Shown piece after piece: positions 8,460-16,777 of a DNA stretch of 64,000 nucleotides. The notes below the pieces were generated by a model. It was not told the origin of the DNA. It searched no databases and saw only the letters and a program-made list of their open reading frames with translations. The stretch is from UBA2779 sp965232615 (GTDB lineage Bacteria > Spirochaetota > Spirochaetia > DSM-2461). The first letter of the stretch is position 1; the number at the start of each line of letters is the position of its first letter. Position numbers and translations under genes: made by a program. Location: assembly GCA_965232615.1 (NCBI GenBank), contig OZ246985.1, forward strand, positions 1,364,001-1,428,000. Direction: 5' to 3'.

Positions 8460-9884
8460 TTAAAAAGCCCTCACCGCACGAACATGTAGATCGTTGTACT
8501 TGACGTAGTCGTACTGGCCGCCATCGTTGAAGGTCTGTCCCCACGCGTAGTAGGAACTGTCCTCTGAAGAAGACCAGTAGGTATTAGACGCGAAACCTCC
8601 AACGGTATCCCTCTGCTCATACAACGCATTCAGTTCATCCTTGGACGGTAAAAACCAGTCGGCATAGCCGCCCAGATCTAAATCATCACAGATTTTCGCC
8701 GCGTAATTACCGTCCTCCAGTGCCCTAACAATCGCCTCTGTGTTGGCCTTACCGTCCCCTATGCCAGTGGATGTTCCCCCCACAGATGTTCCGGCACCAC
8801 CCCATCCAACCGAAGTGGCCTGATCGCTTGTCACCGCCTCCAGATAGCGCCAACCGTCAGACTCTGAGTCCTTAACGTAGAACACTATGCCTCCGGCGGG
8901 GCCGGTACTGCCTATGCCATATTCGAGGACTTCAATAGTGACCACCTTCGTTACCGTTCCTGTATAATCGCCAGTACCGGTCATCGCTATTGTTACTGAT
9001 ACAGCTTTGGTTGTTAGCTGATCTGGTGTGCCCGAAATCTCGCCTGAGCCTGAATCTAAATTCAGTCCAGAAGGCAGGGTACCGCTTGTTACGGAAAAGG
9101 TTCCCGTGGCTCCCTGCGGATCTATCGTTGGGGTAACACTAGTGGCTACGTCCTTAGTACCGATAATTGCCCCATAGTCTATGCTGTTAATGCCTTCCTT
9201 TACGGTAATTTCAATGCTGTCTGACATGCTACTGTCAGCGTCCGATGTCACGGTAATCGTAATTGGGCCGCCAACCGCGACTGGTGTAACCAGGCCAGAG
9301 GCATCAACGGTTGCCTTGCTTGTATCGCCGGAACTCCAGGTTAGCTGCTTGTTGGTGGCATTGTTTGGCTCAACGGTTGCGCTCAGTTGCAGGGTGTCGC
9401 CCATGGTAACATCTGTTGTTGTTGGGGAATCAATGGCTACGCTGGTTACGGCTACTGGCGGTGTGGCTGAACCCTCGGTGGATGCCGCACCTTCACCAGT
9501 GGCATTCGAAGCGGTTACGATGAAGAATACCGCTTCGCCGTTTGTCAGTCCTGTTATGGTGTAGGTGGTGTTAGTGGTGTCAGTTACATCCGCTTTTTTA
9601 TCGTCGGAACGTGTGAAACCTGTGGAATCACCCCAGTATACGGTGTACTTGGTGATGGTACCTTCGGAACCATCACCATTAATGATTCCCTTATCGCTTG
9701 GGGCCGTCCAGTTTACTACAACCTGCGTATCTCCGGCAATTGAACCGCTAATGGTGGGCGCGCCGGGAGCCCTGTTTTCCTGAATCTCCTCAGGTGAGGA
9801 AGGGTCTGGGCATCCAATGAATCCGCTGAGTACTACAAGCCCAACGAATATTCCCAGGGGTTTCAATTTCTTCTTCATTTTCAT
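8460..9884 (-). CDS. surface lipoprotein: FN3, Big2, Ig-like and DUF1566 domains
   Basis: The 474-residue paralogue has the same signal peptide, lipobox and first FN3 module as the gene at 5322. It carries only one FN3 domain (about residues 40-140), then Big2 (145-225), Ig-like (230-320) and DUF1566 (325-474). Identity with the paralogue stops abruptly after GWRYLEA and returns only at VRAVRAF, so the DUF1566 domain looks exchanged as a block. Its last tract (YWSSSEDSSYYAWGQTF and onward) has 15 of 27 codons ending in C, many TAC, GAC or AAC. Export to the cell surface is inferred from the lipobox; the ligand is unknown. Confidence 0.8.
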   Translation of the reverse strand: MKMKKKLKPLGIFVGLVVLSGFIGCPDPSSPEEIQENRAPGAPTISGSIAGDTQVVVNWTAPSDKGIINGDGSEGTITKYTVYWGDSTGFTRSDDKKADVTDTTNTTYTITGLTNGEAVFFIVTASNATGEGAASTEGSATPPVAVTSVAIDSPTTTDVTMGDTLQLSATVEPNNATNKQLTWSSGDTSKATVDASGLVTPVAVGGPITITVTSDADSSMSDSIEITVKEGINSIDYGAIIGTKDVATSVTPTIDPQGATGTFSVTSGTLPSGLNLDSGSGEISGTPDQLTTKAVSVTIAMTGTGDYTGTVTKVVTIEVLEYGIGSTGPAGGIVFYVKDSESDGWRYLEAVTSDQATSVGWGGAGTSVGGTSTGIGDGKANTEAIVRALEDGNYAAKICDDLDLGGYADWFLPSKDELNALYEQRDTVGGFASNTYWSSSEDSSYYAWGQTFNDGGQYDYVKYNDLHVRAVRAF

Positions 9885-9944
9885 CTTTCCTCCATACAGT
9901 CTTTTGAGAGAGCCAATTCAAAAACTCTCTATAAGTTATCATTA

Positions 9945-10774
9945 GGGTACCTCTAAAAAAATAGTTTTGCAACCCTCAATTCGGGAAAAACGTTCTTTGT
10001 TTCATTTTGGTCTGAAAATTTCGACCTTTCTCAGTGATCTCAACCCGTTATCAGGTTTTTTCCGGCTTACGGAGCACATTCAGTGCCCACTTATCCCAGG
10101 GATTGTCTCAAATACACATAGCGACAGATGTTATAGCTAAGGTTCAGTAGTCCAATGATCCCTTCTATTCTCTCTTTGCCTATAGTACGCAACTTGTCCA
10201 CTTTTATGGTCGTTTTCATAAATCCAAATACGTGCTCCACACGGACGCGAAACTTCGATTTTTCTTTGTTGGAGGCATTCTCTTTATCGCTTAACGGTTT
10301 GCTTCTGTAGGCTTAGAATCATGGACTTCGGCACTGCTGACCCTGTATTTTTTATCAACTTGCTTCTCGCATCCACCTGACGACGCTTGTCCTCGCTCCA
10401 TTCCTCTATCATTTCACCGTTTTTGATCCTGGCATTCTCTTCTTTGCTATTACGTTGCACTGGCACTTCTTTGAAACTGGCATCCACGATTATCCCCTTT
10501 TCGGCTATTAATCCCTTCTCTTCAAGCACTTGATAGAAAAGTTCAAATACCATCCTCTCGTAGATTCTTTCGCATGGCTTTTTCCACGGGACCGCTATAA
10601 ACATCCCAATCGATCACCTGATCGAGCTTTTCAAGATAGTCTCCCTTGTTGCTCAAGACTGACAGGCGAAAATCTTCATCGAATAAAGTTTTTTCTTGTC
10701 GTTTCATGCTAATCAGTATAACAGTTCCAGGTTTCTTGAGGTGTTAGATTTTGCCTCTATGTTCCATGGAGCCA
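9945..10774 (-). mobile_element. decayed IS5-type element, copy 2
   Basis: This is a near-exact copy of 7482-8310, offset by 2463-2464 bases, carried along in the tandem duplication. The broken transposase spans 10091-10707 with the same frameshifts and deletions. Because the damage is shared, the element had decayed before the duplication happened. Confidence 0.75.
10091..10707 (-). pseudogene. IS5-family transposase, broken (second copy)
   Basis: The same split reading frames as at 7627-8243 are present: MKRQEKTLFDEDF at the right end, the VDASFKEVPVQRN segment in the middle, and the RVEHVFGFMKT end on the left. No intact catalytic triad can be assembled. Confidence 0.75.
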
Positions 10775-10775
10775 C

Positions 10776-10892
10776 TTCTTTTATAGAGACCTCTCCGGGT
10801 GGGATACAAGCAATGTGACAAATATAAATGACATGTTCATAGATTCAGGCTTGGACTCACAGGTCAGATCAGCAGAACCCCGACAGCTATAG
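10776..10892 (+). pseudogene. DUF285 repeat protein fragment, copy 2
   Basis: This repeats the fragment at 8312-8428, with the same DLSGWDTSNVTNINDMF motif and TAG stop. It marks the right end of the duplicated unit. Beyond 10904 the sequence is unique, and the 130 bases up to the GH4 gene hold no feature I can identify. Confidence 0.6.
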
Positions 10893-11030
10893 GGATGGCT
10901 GTAACCGACAGGGGAGGACGGCGGTGAGTACCGAGGTGTCCCTCCTTTGCCAAGTCTTGTCAGTGCATGTGGATTTGATCTCTGGAGTGTTCTGTGAGTA
11001 TTATCGATTCAAATTAGTATCAAAACCCGG

Positions 11031-12392
11031 TTATTTCAAATATCCCAGCCAGTCCTGCTGCTGATCAATCATGGTATCCACCATTTCAGACATCCCATGA
11101 TAGTTATTGACCATCGGACATGCCAGCACAGCCTGAAGTACGAGATTCCGGCTTTCCTGTAATATGGCTTCGGCAGTAAGGTCATACACACCTGCATAGC
11201 CCCGTATCAGGGCTCCAAATCCCTTAGGATAATCATCAAAGTGTACTGGCTGTATTCCATCTTTATGAATGATGCCCGGCACCTCCACCGCTATGGAATC
11301 AGGAAAGTCGGGAATCGCCCCATTATTAAGAACATTGACCGCAAGCTCCTCATGACCGGAATCGGTGATGATTCCTTCGATAATGGGAATGACCCGTTCA
11401 TGCACATCCAGTGTAATTTCAGACCAGGACTGGTTTGAGAGGGCATAACGGTAGAACTCATAAAAGTCCATAATCCCCTTATGATCGACAGCATCCTGGG
11501 CCCAGGAAACATACTCGCCAAGGTGGCTATCCAATGTGATGGGAAGCAATCCATAAGTCTCAAAAATGGCCCGAAACAGACGTCTGTCCGTCCAGGGACG
11601 TTTGCTTTCCTGCCTGTTTATGATCTGGCGTTCATTTGAACCTTCCGTTTGGGGGACAATGCCTGTCTCACGAACATAGTCCCAGATTTCTGTAAACCCT
11701 GGTTCCTTTGCAAAGAAAGCAGGTGCCTTATGTCTTATGTCGGGATAAGCATCTTTACCGCTGTCAATATATTGGGCCTCAAGTAGAACTGAAAAATGAT
11801 TCAAACCTGCTGCCCTAACCTGAAGATTTTCCAATCTGGTGTCCAGAATGACTGGTAAATAACGTTCGAGAGATGCTATTTCATGACACAGTCCAATAAA
11901 CTTGAGATCTGGATATCGACGAAGTACTGTTGTGGTGATGGCCGTCATGGGATTTGAGTAGTTGAATACAATGGCATCAGGACAGTGTAATTTCACATCA
12001 CCGCAGATTTCCAGGATGGGTGGAATGATGCGCAGGGCGTGAAAAATCCCCCCGGGACCACCATTTTCCCCGTAAACTTGATTGACACCGAACTGCAGTG
12101 GAGTTTTCCAATCCTGGTCCCAGAGTGTGAATCTATCGCCCACTTCTATGGAAATTATTATAAATGTGGCTCCTTTCAGGGCCTCAGCCCGGTTCGTACT
12201 GGCTGAAAGTGTGAATTCCAGATTATGTTCTTCAATGAATTCACATCCTTTTCTATATATTGTATCCAGAGCCATGGCATTGATGTCCAGCAGAACTAAT
12301 TCTGTTCCTTTGAGTACCGAACTCTGAAATATCTCACCCATCGTTCCTAAACCGAATTGGGCGCTTCCTGCTCCAACGAGAACAATTTTCAT
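11031..12392 (-). CDS. glycoside hydrolase family 4, alpha-glucosidase-like
   Basis: The 453-residue protein opens with the Rossmann motif VLVGAGSAQFG and continues with IIISIEVGDR, YGENGGPGG, NYSNPM and AAGLNHFSV, all typical of GH4. These enzymes hydrolyse glycosides through NAD+ redox chemistry and need a divalent metal. The metal-binding Cys-His pair reads CHEI. In this family CHE is reported for alpha-glucosidases, CHS for alpha-galactosidases and CN-P for 6-phospho enzymes, so a non-phosphorylated alpha-glucoside is the best guess. No signal peptide is seen; it is cytoplasmic. A good GAAGGAG ribosome site precedes the ATG. No transporter gene is adjacent. Confidence 0.8.
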   Translation of the reverse strand: MKIVLVGAGSAQFGLGTMGEIFQSSVLKGTELVLLDINAMALDTIYRKGCEFIEEHNLEFTLSASTNRAEALKGATFIIISIEVGDRFTLWDQDWKTPLQFGVNQVYGENGGPGGIFHALRIIPPILEICGDVKLHCPDAIVFNYSNPMTAITTTVLRRYPDLKFIGLCHEIASLERYLPVILDTRLENLQVRAAGLNHFSVLLEAQYIDSGKDAYPDIRHKAPAFFAKEPGFTEIWDYVRETGIVPQTEGSNERQIINRQESKRPWTDRRLFRAIFETYGLLPITLDSHLGEYVSWAQDAVDHKGIMDFYEFYRYALSNQSWSEITLDVHERVIPIIEGIITDSGHEELAVNVLNNGAIPDFPDSIAVEVPGIIHKDGIQPVHFDDYPKGFGALIRGYAGVYDLTAEAILQESRNLVLQAVLACPMVNNYHGMSEMVDTMIDQQQDWLGYLK

Positions 12393-12607
12393 AATATCTC
12401 CTTCAGGGTATCTTCAAGAAAGTTCCGGCTCTGACTTGAATTTCTATCAAATTTCGGGAAGCTGTTATTGAGATTCCTTCATTTCCAGAACCTATTCATC
12501 AACAACTGGGTAGGTATTGTCAATGGAAAAACGATGTATCCAGACAGATCTCATAAATAATGGCCATTGAAATTGTGTATCGGGTTTCGATTGCTTTTAC
12601 CGTTCTG

Positions 12608-12909
12608 GGGTACCTCTAAAAAACAGCTTTAGGAAATTGACGAAGTGACGGTGCGTTCCTCGGAGCTTTGCTCCTGCGGTACGCACCTGATAGTGGCGGT
12701 GTGTTCCTCGGGCTACGCCCTGCGGTACGCACCTGCTTAAATTTTTTGTCGATACAAGGCGGCAAAAGTGGAGCGTAGCTTAAGTGTTTGGCGGTGCGTT
12801 CCTCGGAGCTTTGCTCCTGCGGTACGCACCTGTTTACGTGAGCATTTTGACAACGCAGTAGCGGCAGAAAAGGTCGAGTCATGAACTAAATGGGTTTTTA
12901 GAGGTGCCC
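12608..12909. mobile_element. MITE-A copy 2 with target duplication TCTG
   Basis: This 302-bp copy runs from GGGTACCTCTAAAAAACAGC to GGGTTTTTAGAGGTGCCC and is flanked by perfect 4-bp repeats TCTG (12604-12607 and 12910-12913). It carries three hairpin modules. One has the GGGC/GCCC inner stem and two have GGAGC/GCTCC. The right end lies inside the 3' end of lysC. Confidence 0.9.
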
Positions 12910-14225
12910 TCTGACAATTCCGGCAAGTATCCTATAAAACTGGCGATCACCTGAATCGCTTCCCGGTAGTGTTCCTCCTCCAATGCGGCCATGAAGGTAA
13001 TTCCGGATGCGCGATAGGAAACAAATGCCGGTGCGATACTCTGTTCAGTCATTCTGGTCAGTACAGCAGAGATGAGACACGCTTCATCTCCAAGATTCTC
13101 ACCCACCGCCCCGACTATACAGAGATCCGACTGTTTCTCAACCTCACTGAGATGCAGGTCTTCCTTCATGGTATCAATATCTCCATCACCCGGATTCCGA
13201 TTTTCCCGAGGTTCCAAAATGACCAGAAGTGTATCACACTGGCATGCTGAATAGAGAATTTTCCATCCCATTGCAGCTAAACTCTCCAGGATTGTCAACT
13301 GTAGAGAAAGGTTGTCTCCCAGATGGGCATTCTGAAATCGATAGGCGGATACACCCACCCTTCCGGCAACCCCGGTAATTCCCGGGCGGGTCTTCTTTTT
13401 TTTTATCACGATCATGGTTCCCGGGGCTTCGGGGATATTGGTGTTTCGGATATTGATGGGAATTCCGGCGGCGCTGACAGGCTGAATGGCCTCTTCATGA
13501 AACACTTTCGCCCCCAGGGCGGAGAGTTCGCGAAGTTCCCTGAAAGAAACCTCTTCTATAGGAGCAGGATCATCCACGATACCGGGATCCGCCGCCAACA
13601 GCCCCGATACATCGGTCCAGTTTTCATAAACCCGGGCCCCTGCGCCCCGAGCTACCACAGCGCCGCTAATGTCGGACCCGCCGCGGCTGAAGGCCCTTAT
13701 ACTTCCCTCGGCATCCTGGCCATAGAATCCAGGAATAACCACCTGGCTGTCGGGGGTAATAGCCTGGTCTATCAGCTTATAGCTCTCCGAAGAGAGTTTT
13801 CCCCGGGTATCAAATCGGATGATTTCTTCGGCATCCATAAAGGAGAATCCCATGTATTCGGCAATGAGGCGGGCTGAAAAATACTCCCCTCTGGATACGG
13901 CATAGTCATAGGATTTTTCGTCCTGAATCCGGTCTCGAGCTTGATAAAGAAGCTCTGTCAGTCCTGAGCCAACTTTCAGATCGGCGGCTATCTCCAGAAA
14001 CCTCTCACGGATGGGCGCAAAGTCTGCTTCAATGGACTTCTCTCTGACAGCAGCTTGATAACAGGCGATTAAACGATCGGTTATCTTGATATCATCCCTG
14101 GTCCGTTTTCCCGGTGCCGATACAACGACCAATCGCCGCTCATGGTCTGATTGAACAATGGCGGCACTTTTTTTTATCTGTTCTGCCGACGCCAGGGAGG
14201 TTCCGCCGAATTTGACAACTTTCAT
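12879..14225 (-). CDS. lysC: aspartate kinase, C-terminus rewritten by MITE-A
   Basis: The 448-residue protein begins MKVVKFGGTSLASAEQIK, the aspartokinase nucleotide-binding motif, and continues with SRGEYFSARLIAEY and SRGGSDISGAVVARGAGARV, then ACT-type regulatory domains in the last third. It phosphorylates aspartate at the entry to the lysine, threonine and methionine pathways. The final residues GTSKNPFSS come from MITE-A copy 2. Removing the element and one TCTG copy restores ...PELSER and a TAA stop, so the insertion hit two codons before the end and probably left function intact. Base composition is more GC-rich than nearby genes. Upstream, after 8 bases, lies a peptidase remnant. Confidence 0.9.
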   Translation of the reverse strand: MKVVKFGGTSLASAEQIKKSAAIVQSDHERRLVVVSAPGKRTRDDIKITDRLIACYQAAVREKSIEADFAPIRERFLEIAADLKVGSGLTELLYQARDRIQDEKSYDYAVSRGEYFSARLIAEYMGFSFMDAEEIIRFDTRGKLSSESYKLIDQAITPDSQVVIPGFYGQDAEGSIRAFSRGGSDISGAVVARGAGARVYENWTDVSGLLAADPGIVDDPAPIEEVSFRELRELSALGAKVFHEEAIQPVSAAGIPINIRNTNIPEAPGTMIVIKKKKTRPGITGVAGRVGVSAYRFQNAHLGDNLSLQLTILESLAAMGWKILYSACQCDTLLVILEPRENRNPGDGDIDTMKEDLHLSEVEKQSDLCIVGAVGENLGDEACLISAVLTRMTEQSIAPAFVSYRASGITFMAALEEEHYREAIQVIASFIGYLPELSEGTSKNPFSS

Positions 14226-14233
14226 AGCATCCT

Positions 14234-14514
14234 CTACTTGATGAATATTTTTTGTGGGTATTCAATAAGTTTTTTACAGCCTGTTTCGGTCACAAGAAAG
14301 GGTTCGGAACACTCCACACCGTAGGTATCCAACCAGATTCCCGGCATAAAGTGAATAGTCATTCCCGGTTTCAACACAGTTTTATCTCCCGGACGAAGAC
14401 TCAGGGTGTGCTCCCCCCAGTCCGGGACATAATTCAGGTAGAGAGTACGCGACAGCGGTACATTGTAGTGGTGACGGGCCCCCGCCAGTTCCAACACCAC
14501 CACATCTCCCTTTT
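14234..14514 (-). pseudogene. M24-family peptidase (Xaa-Pro/DoeA-like) C-terminal remnant
   Basis: The frame reads KGDVVVLELAGARHHYNVPL, then RTLYLNYVPDWGEHTLSL, then KPGMTIHFMPGIWL and SEPFLVTETG. This matches the end of M24 creatinase/aminopeptidase-like proteins such as ectoine hydrolase (DoeA). About 50 residues usually found between RTLYL and the PPDWGE-type motif are missing, and the N-terminal two-thirds are absent because the frame runs into MITE-A copy 3 at 14515. The stop lies 8 bases before lysC. A former link with ectoine metabolism is only a guess. Confidence 0.65.
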
Positions 14515-14742
14515 GGGCACCTCTAATAAACCTTATTTCGTTTTTGGCTCGATCTTTTTCCCTACTGCCGCGTTGTCAAAATGCTCACGTAAGCAGGTGC
14601 GTACCGCAGGAGCAAAGCTCCGAGGAACGCGCCGCCAACCGCTTAAGCTAGCTCCGCTTATGCCGCCTTGCATCAAGAAAAAATTTAATCAGGACTGTTC
14701 CTCGGACTACGCCCTGCGGTATACACCTGATTAAATTTTTTC
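14515..14742. mobile_element. MITE-A copy 3, rearranged right end
   Basis: The left end GGGCACCTCTAATAAACC is clear and one standard hairpin follows. The right side has no terminus; instead the last module is inverted. This creates a perfect 18-bp inverted repeat (AGAAAAAATTTAATCAGG with its complement, about 14677-14742). The element separates an M24 remnant from an M19 remnant. Confidence 0.75.
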
Positions 14743-14750
14743 TGATAACT

Positions 14751-14942
14751 GAGCGCCCGATTGTGGCAAGCCATTCAAATTCAAGGTTCATCCAGCTCCA
14801 TCAGAGAAATCTAACAGATAAGCAGCTTGAAGCAATAGCCGAAACGGGAGGGCTGGCAGCCCTGACCTACCCTGGCATTTTTGTTCATGAAATACCTGAA
14901 AAAGTGACATTTTCACGATTAGATGTGATCACCCTGACGTAA
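14751..14942 (+). pseudogene. M19 membrane-dipeptidase-like fragment
   Basis: An open frame begins ERPIVASHSNSR, continues QRNLTDKQLEAIAETGGLAA and stops at TAA 14940-14942 after VITLT. The pattern S-H-S-N-R, then R-N-L-T-D-Q-L-AIAE-GG is characteristic of M19 (renal-dipeptidase-type) enzymes around a zinc ligand His. No start codon, N-terminal domain or remaining C-terminus is present. The piece abuts the rearranged end of MITE-A copy 3. Confidence 0.6.
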
Positions 14943-14989
14943 TTGGGTTTAGTGATTGACTTTTATTCTAATCCAATGTACATCTTACA

Positions 14990-15212
14990 CAGTGTCAGAA
15001 AGCTTGTAGAGGTCTGATTTTGATTAAACCGGGAGAGATAAAGCTTTCTCATGGTACAGCTGCTTTTTCTGATTATGGTTGTGGATGGACGAATGGTTAT
15101 TTGTAGCAGGGAAAGGTTACTTCGATATTTTTTTGTCGTAAATACTTTCTTCATCAGATATTATTTCTCCAGTAAAATGTTCGTCTCATTACAACAAGCT
15201 TCAGAACACTGG
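14990..15212. mobile_element. MITE-B copy 1
   Basis: A second short element of about 222 bp starts CAGTGTCAGAAAGCTTGT and ends ACAAGCTTCAGAACACTG, an imperfect inverted repeat of roughly 14 matches in 18. It has no coding capacity. The same ends recur at 23866/26075 and 62988/63431. From 15213 to the next gene I see no intact gene; a short open stretch near 15330-15402 is unidentified. Confidence 0.6.
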
Positions 15213-15434
15213 TAAATTCAATTTCCTGATGGGTTCCCTGTGTCGTTAATGACAATGAAATAGAAGAACCAGCTATGAAGGATGTATGTGGTTGTCTTAC
15301 AGGGTTGCCGGAGTATGTAATTGGAATGCCCTGTGATTAATGCAGGAGCGCCTGAGAGTATTTCGAGTACTGTTGATCGTCGTATGGCGATTAAAAACTG
15401 ATCCCGTAACAACCCCTGGACAGGAGGCCGTCCC

Positions 15435-16688
15435 ATGAAACCCACTCGATTCGCAGAACGATTCACAAAGAAAACCGGTATTGGTGCACTGATGGAAGAT
15501 CTTGGTCAAGCCATGCAGGGCCATATCGACATGCATATGCTGGGTGGCGGCAATCCAGCCCATATCCCGGAAGTGAATGCGATTTGGCGTCGTCGTATCC
15601 AGGAAATTCTTGCCAATGGCGCCGAATTGGAAGAAACTCTATCCAACTATGACACGCCTCAGGGGAAGAAGGTCTTCCTGGAATCCCTGGCAGATCTTAT
15701 GAATTGCGAATTCGGCTGGGAATTGAAAACAGACAATATAGCTATTACCAACGGCAGTCAAATTGCCTCCTACATCCTTTTCAATATTCTTTCGGGTCCG
15801 AGAGGTGATGATGGGATGAATCGCATCCTTTTTCCTCTATGTCCGGAGTATATCGGATATGCCGATCAAACATCTGAATCCAAAGCCCTGGCAGCCCAAC
15901 CTGCGGCATTGGAATACACACGGGAAAACTTTTTTAAGTATCATGTGGATTTCACTCACCTGGAAGTTGGAGAAGATATTTCAGCCCTGTGTGTATCCCG
16001 TCCAACCAATCCTACGGGCAATGTTCTCACAGATGAGGAAATTATCCATTTATCTCGAATCGCTTCTGATAAGAAGATTCCTCTTATTATTGATAATGCT
16101 TATGGAGCACCCTTTCCACAGATTCTTTTCAAGGACATAAAACCCTACTGGGACGAACATATCATTTTGAGTATGACTCTTTCGAAACTGGGACTTCCAT
16201 CGGTTCGGACTGGTATTGTTATTGCCTCAGAGGAAATAATAGCCGCTCTCTCGGCATGTAATGCTGTGTTGAGCCTCAGTAACGGCTCATTTGGGCAGGT
16301 TCTGGTGAAGCCTCTCATTGATTCCGGGGATATTCTCACTCTCTCTCGAGATGTTATTCGTCCATTTTACCAGAAAAGATCCAACCTTGCTGTTGAAGCA
16401 TTGCAGGAAGCCTTTGGCGATAACATTCCATATCGAATACATGAGTCTGAAGGGTCTATTTTTCTCTGGCTCTGGATTCCTGATCTTCCCATAAGCTCAG
16501 AAGAACTCTACGAACGCCTGAAACGCAGGGGTGTTCTTGTTGTGAGTGGTCATTATTTCTTCTATGGTCTGGAGAAGCCATGGCCTCATGCTCATGAATG
16601 CCTGCGGTTGTCCTACGCCCAGGATCCAGACCGATTCAGGGAAGCGGCTGTAATCATCGCTGATGAAGTATGCCGAGTGATGAATTAA
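15435..16688 (+). CDS. avtA: valine-pyruvate aminotransferase
   Basis: The 417-residue product matches AvtA in length and sequence style (HMLGGGNPAHIPEVN, SNYDTPQGKKVFLESLADL, SRPTNPTGNVLTDEEI). PLP-binding elements include DNAYGAPFP and the SMTLSKLGLPSVRTGIV region, where the Lys is the expected Schiff-base residue. AvtA is a cytoplasmic fold-type I enzyme exchanging amino groups between valine and alanine or pyruvate. The ATG is preceded by AGGAGG at 15422-15427. The gene stands first after a decayed region and is followed 89 bases later by sbcB. Confidence 0.9.
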   Translation: MKPTRFAERFTKKTGIGALMEDLGQAMQGHIDMHMLGGGNPAHIPEVNAIWRRRIQEILANGAELEETLSNYDTPQGKKVFLESLADLMNCEFGWELKTDNIAITNGSQIASYILFNILSGPRGDDGMNRILFPLCPEYIGYADQTSESKALAAQPAALEYTRENFFKYHVDFTHLEVGEDISALCVSRPTNPTGNVLTDEEIIHLSRIASDKKIPLIIDNAYGAPFPQILFKDIKPYWDEHIILSMTLSKLGLPSVRTGIVIASEEIIAALSACNAVLSLSNGSFGQVLVKPLIDSGDILTLSRDVIRPFYQKRSNLAVEALQEAFGDNIPYRIHESEGSIFLWLWIPDLPISSEELYERLKRRGVLVVSGHYFFYGLEKPWPHAHECLRLSYAQDPDRFREAAVIIADEVCRVMN

Positions 16689-16777
16689 GAAAAGAAGTTC
16701 GTCACTTGATCATCCCTGCAACCCCTACACCCTGATCCACAATCAATTGTATTATATCTCATGGAAGAATACTGGCC

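Larger units (their letters stand above)
8441..10904. repeat. tandem duplication, unit 2
   Basis: This is the second unit of the duplication, beginning and ending with the same bases as 5301-8440. It differs by loss of two FN3 modules and by a replaced DUF1566 segment of roughly 370 bp in the lipoprotein gene. Outside those differences the units remain almost identical, which points to a recent origin or ongoing gene conversion. Confidence 0.85.

Noticed and set aside
10905..10960. Possible terminator or structured RNA (GGGGAGGAC ... GTCCCTCC)
   Set aside because: The stem needs a bulge and the loop is long; support is too weak to list.
12616..12882. Possible CRISPR-like array because of regularly repeated hairpins
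   Set aside because: The repeats are variable in number, lack unique spacers of constant length, and are bounded by MITE ends and a target duplication.
14963..15154. A 63-codon minus-strand frame
   Set aside because: It falls inside MITE-B copy 1 and has no recognisable protein features.
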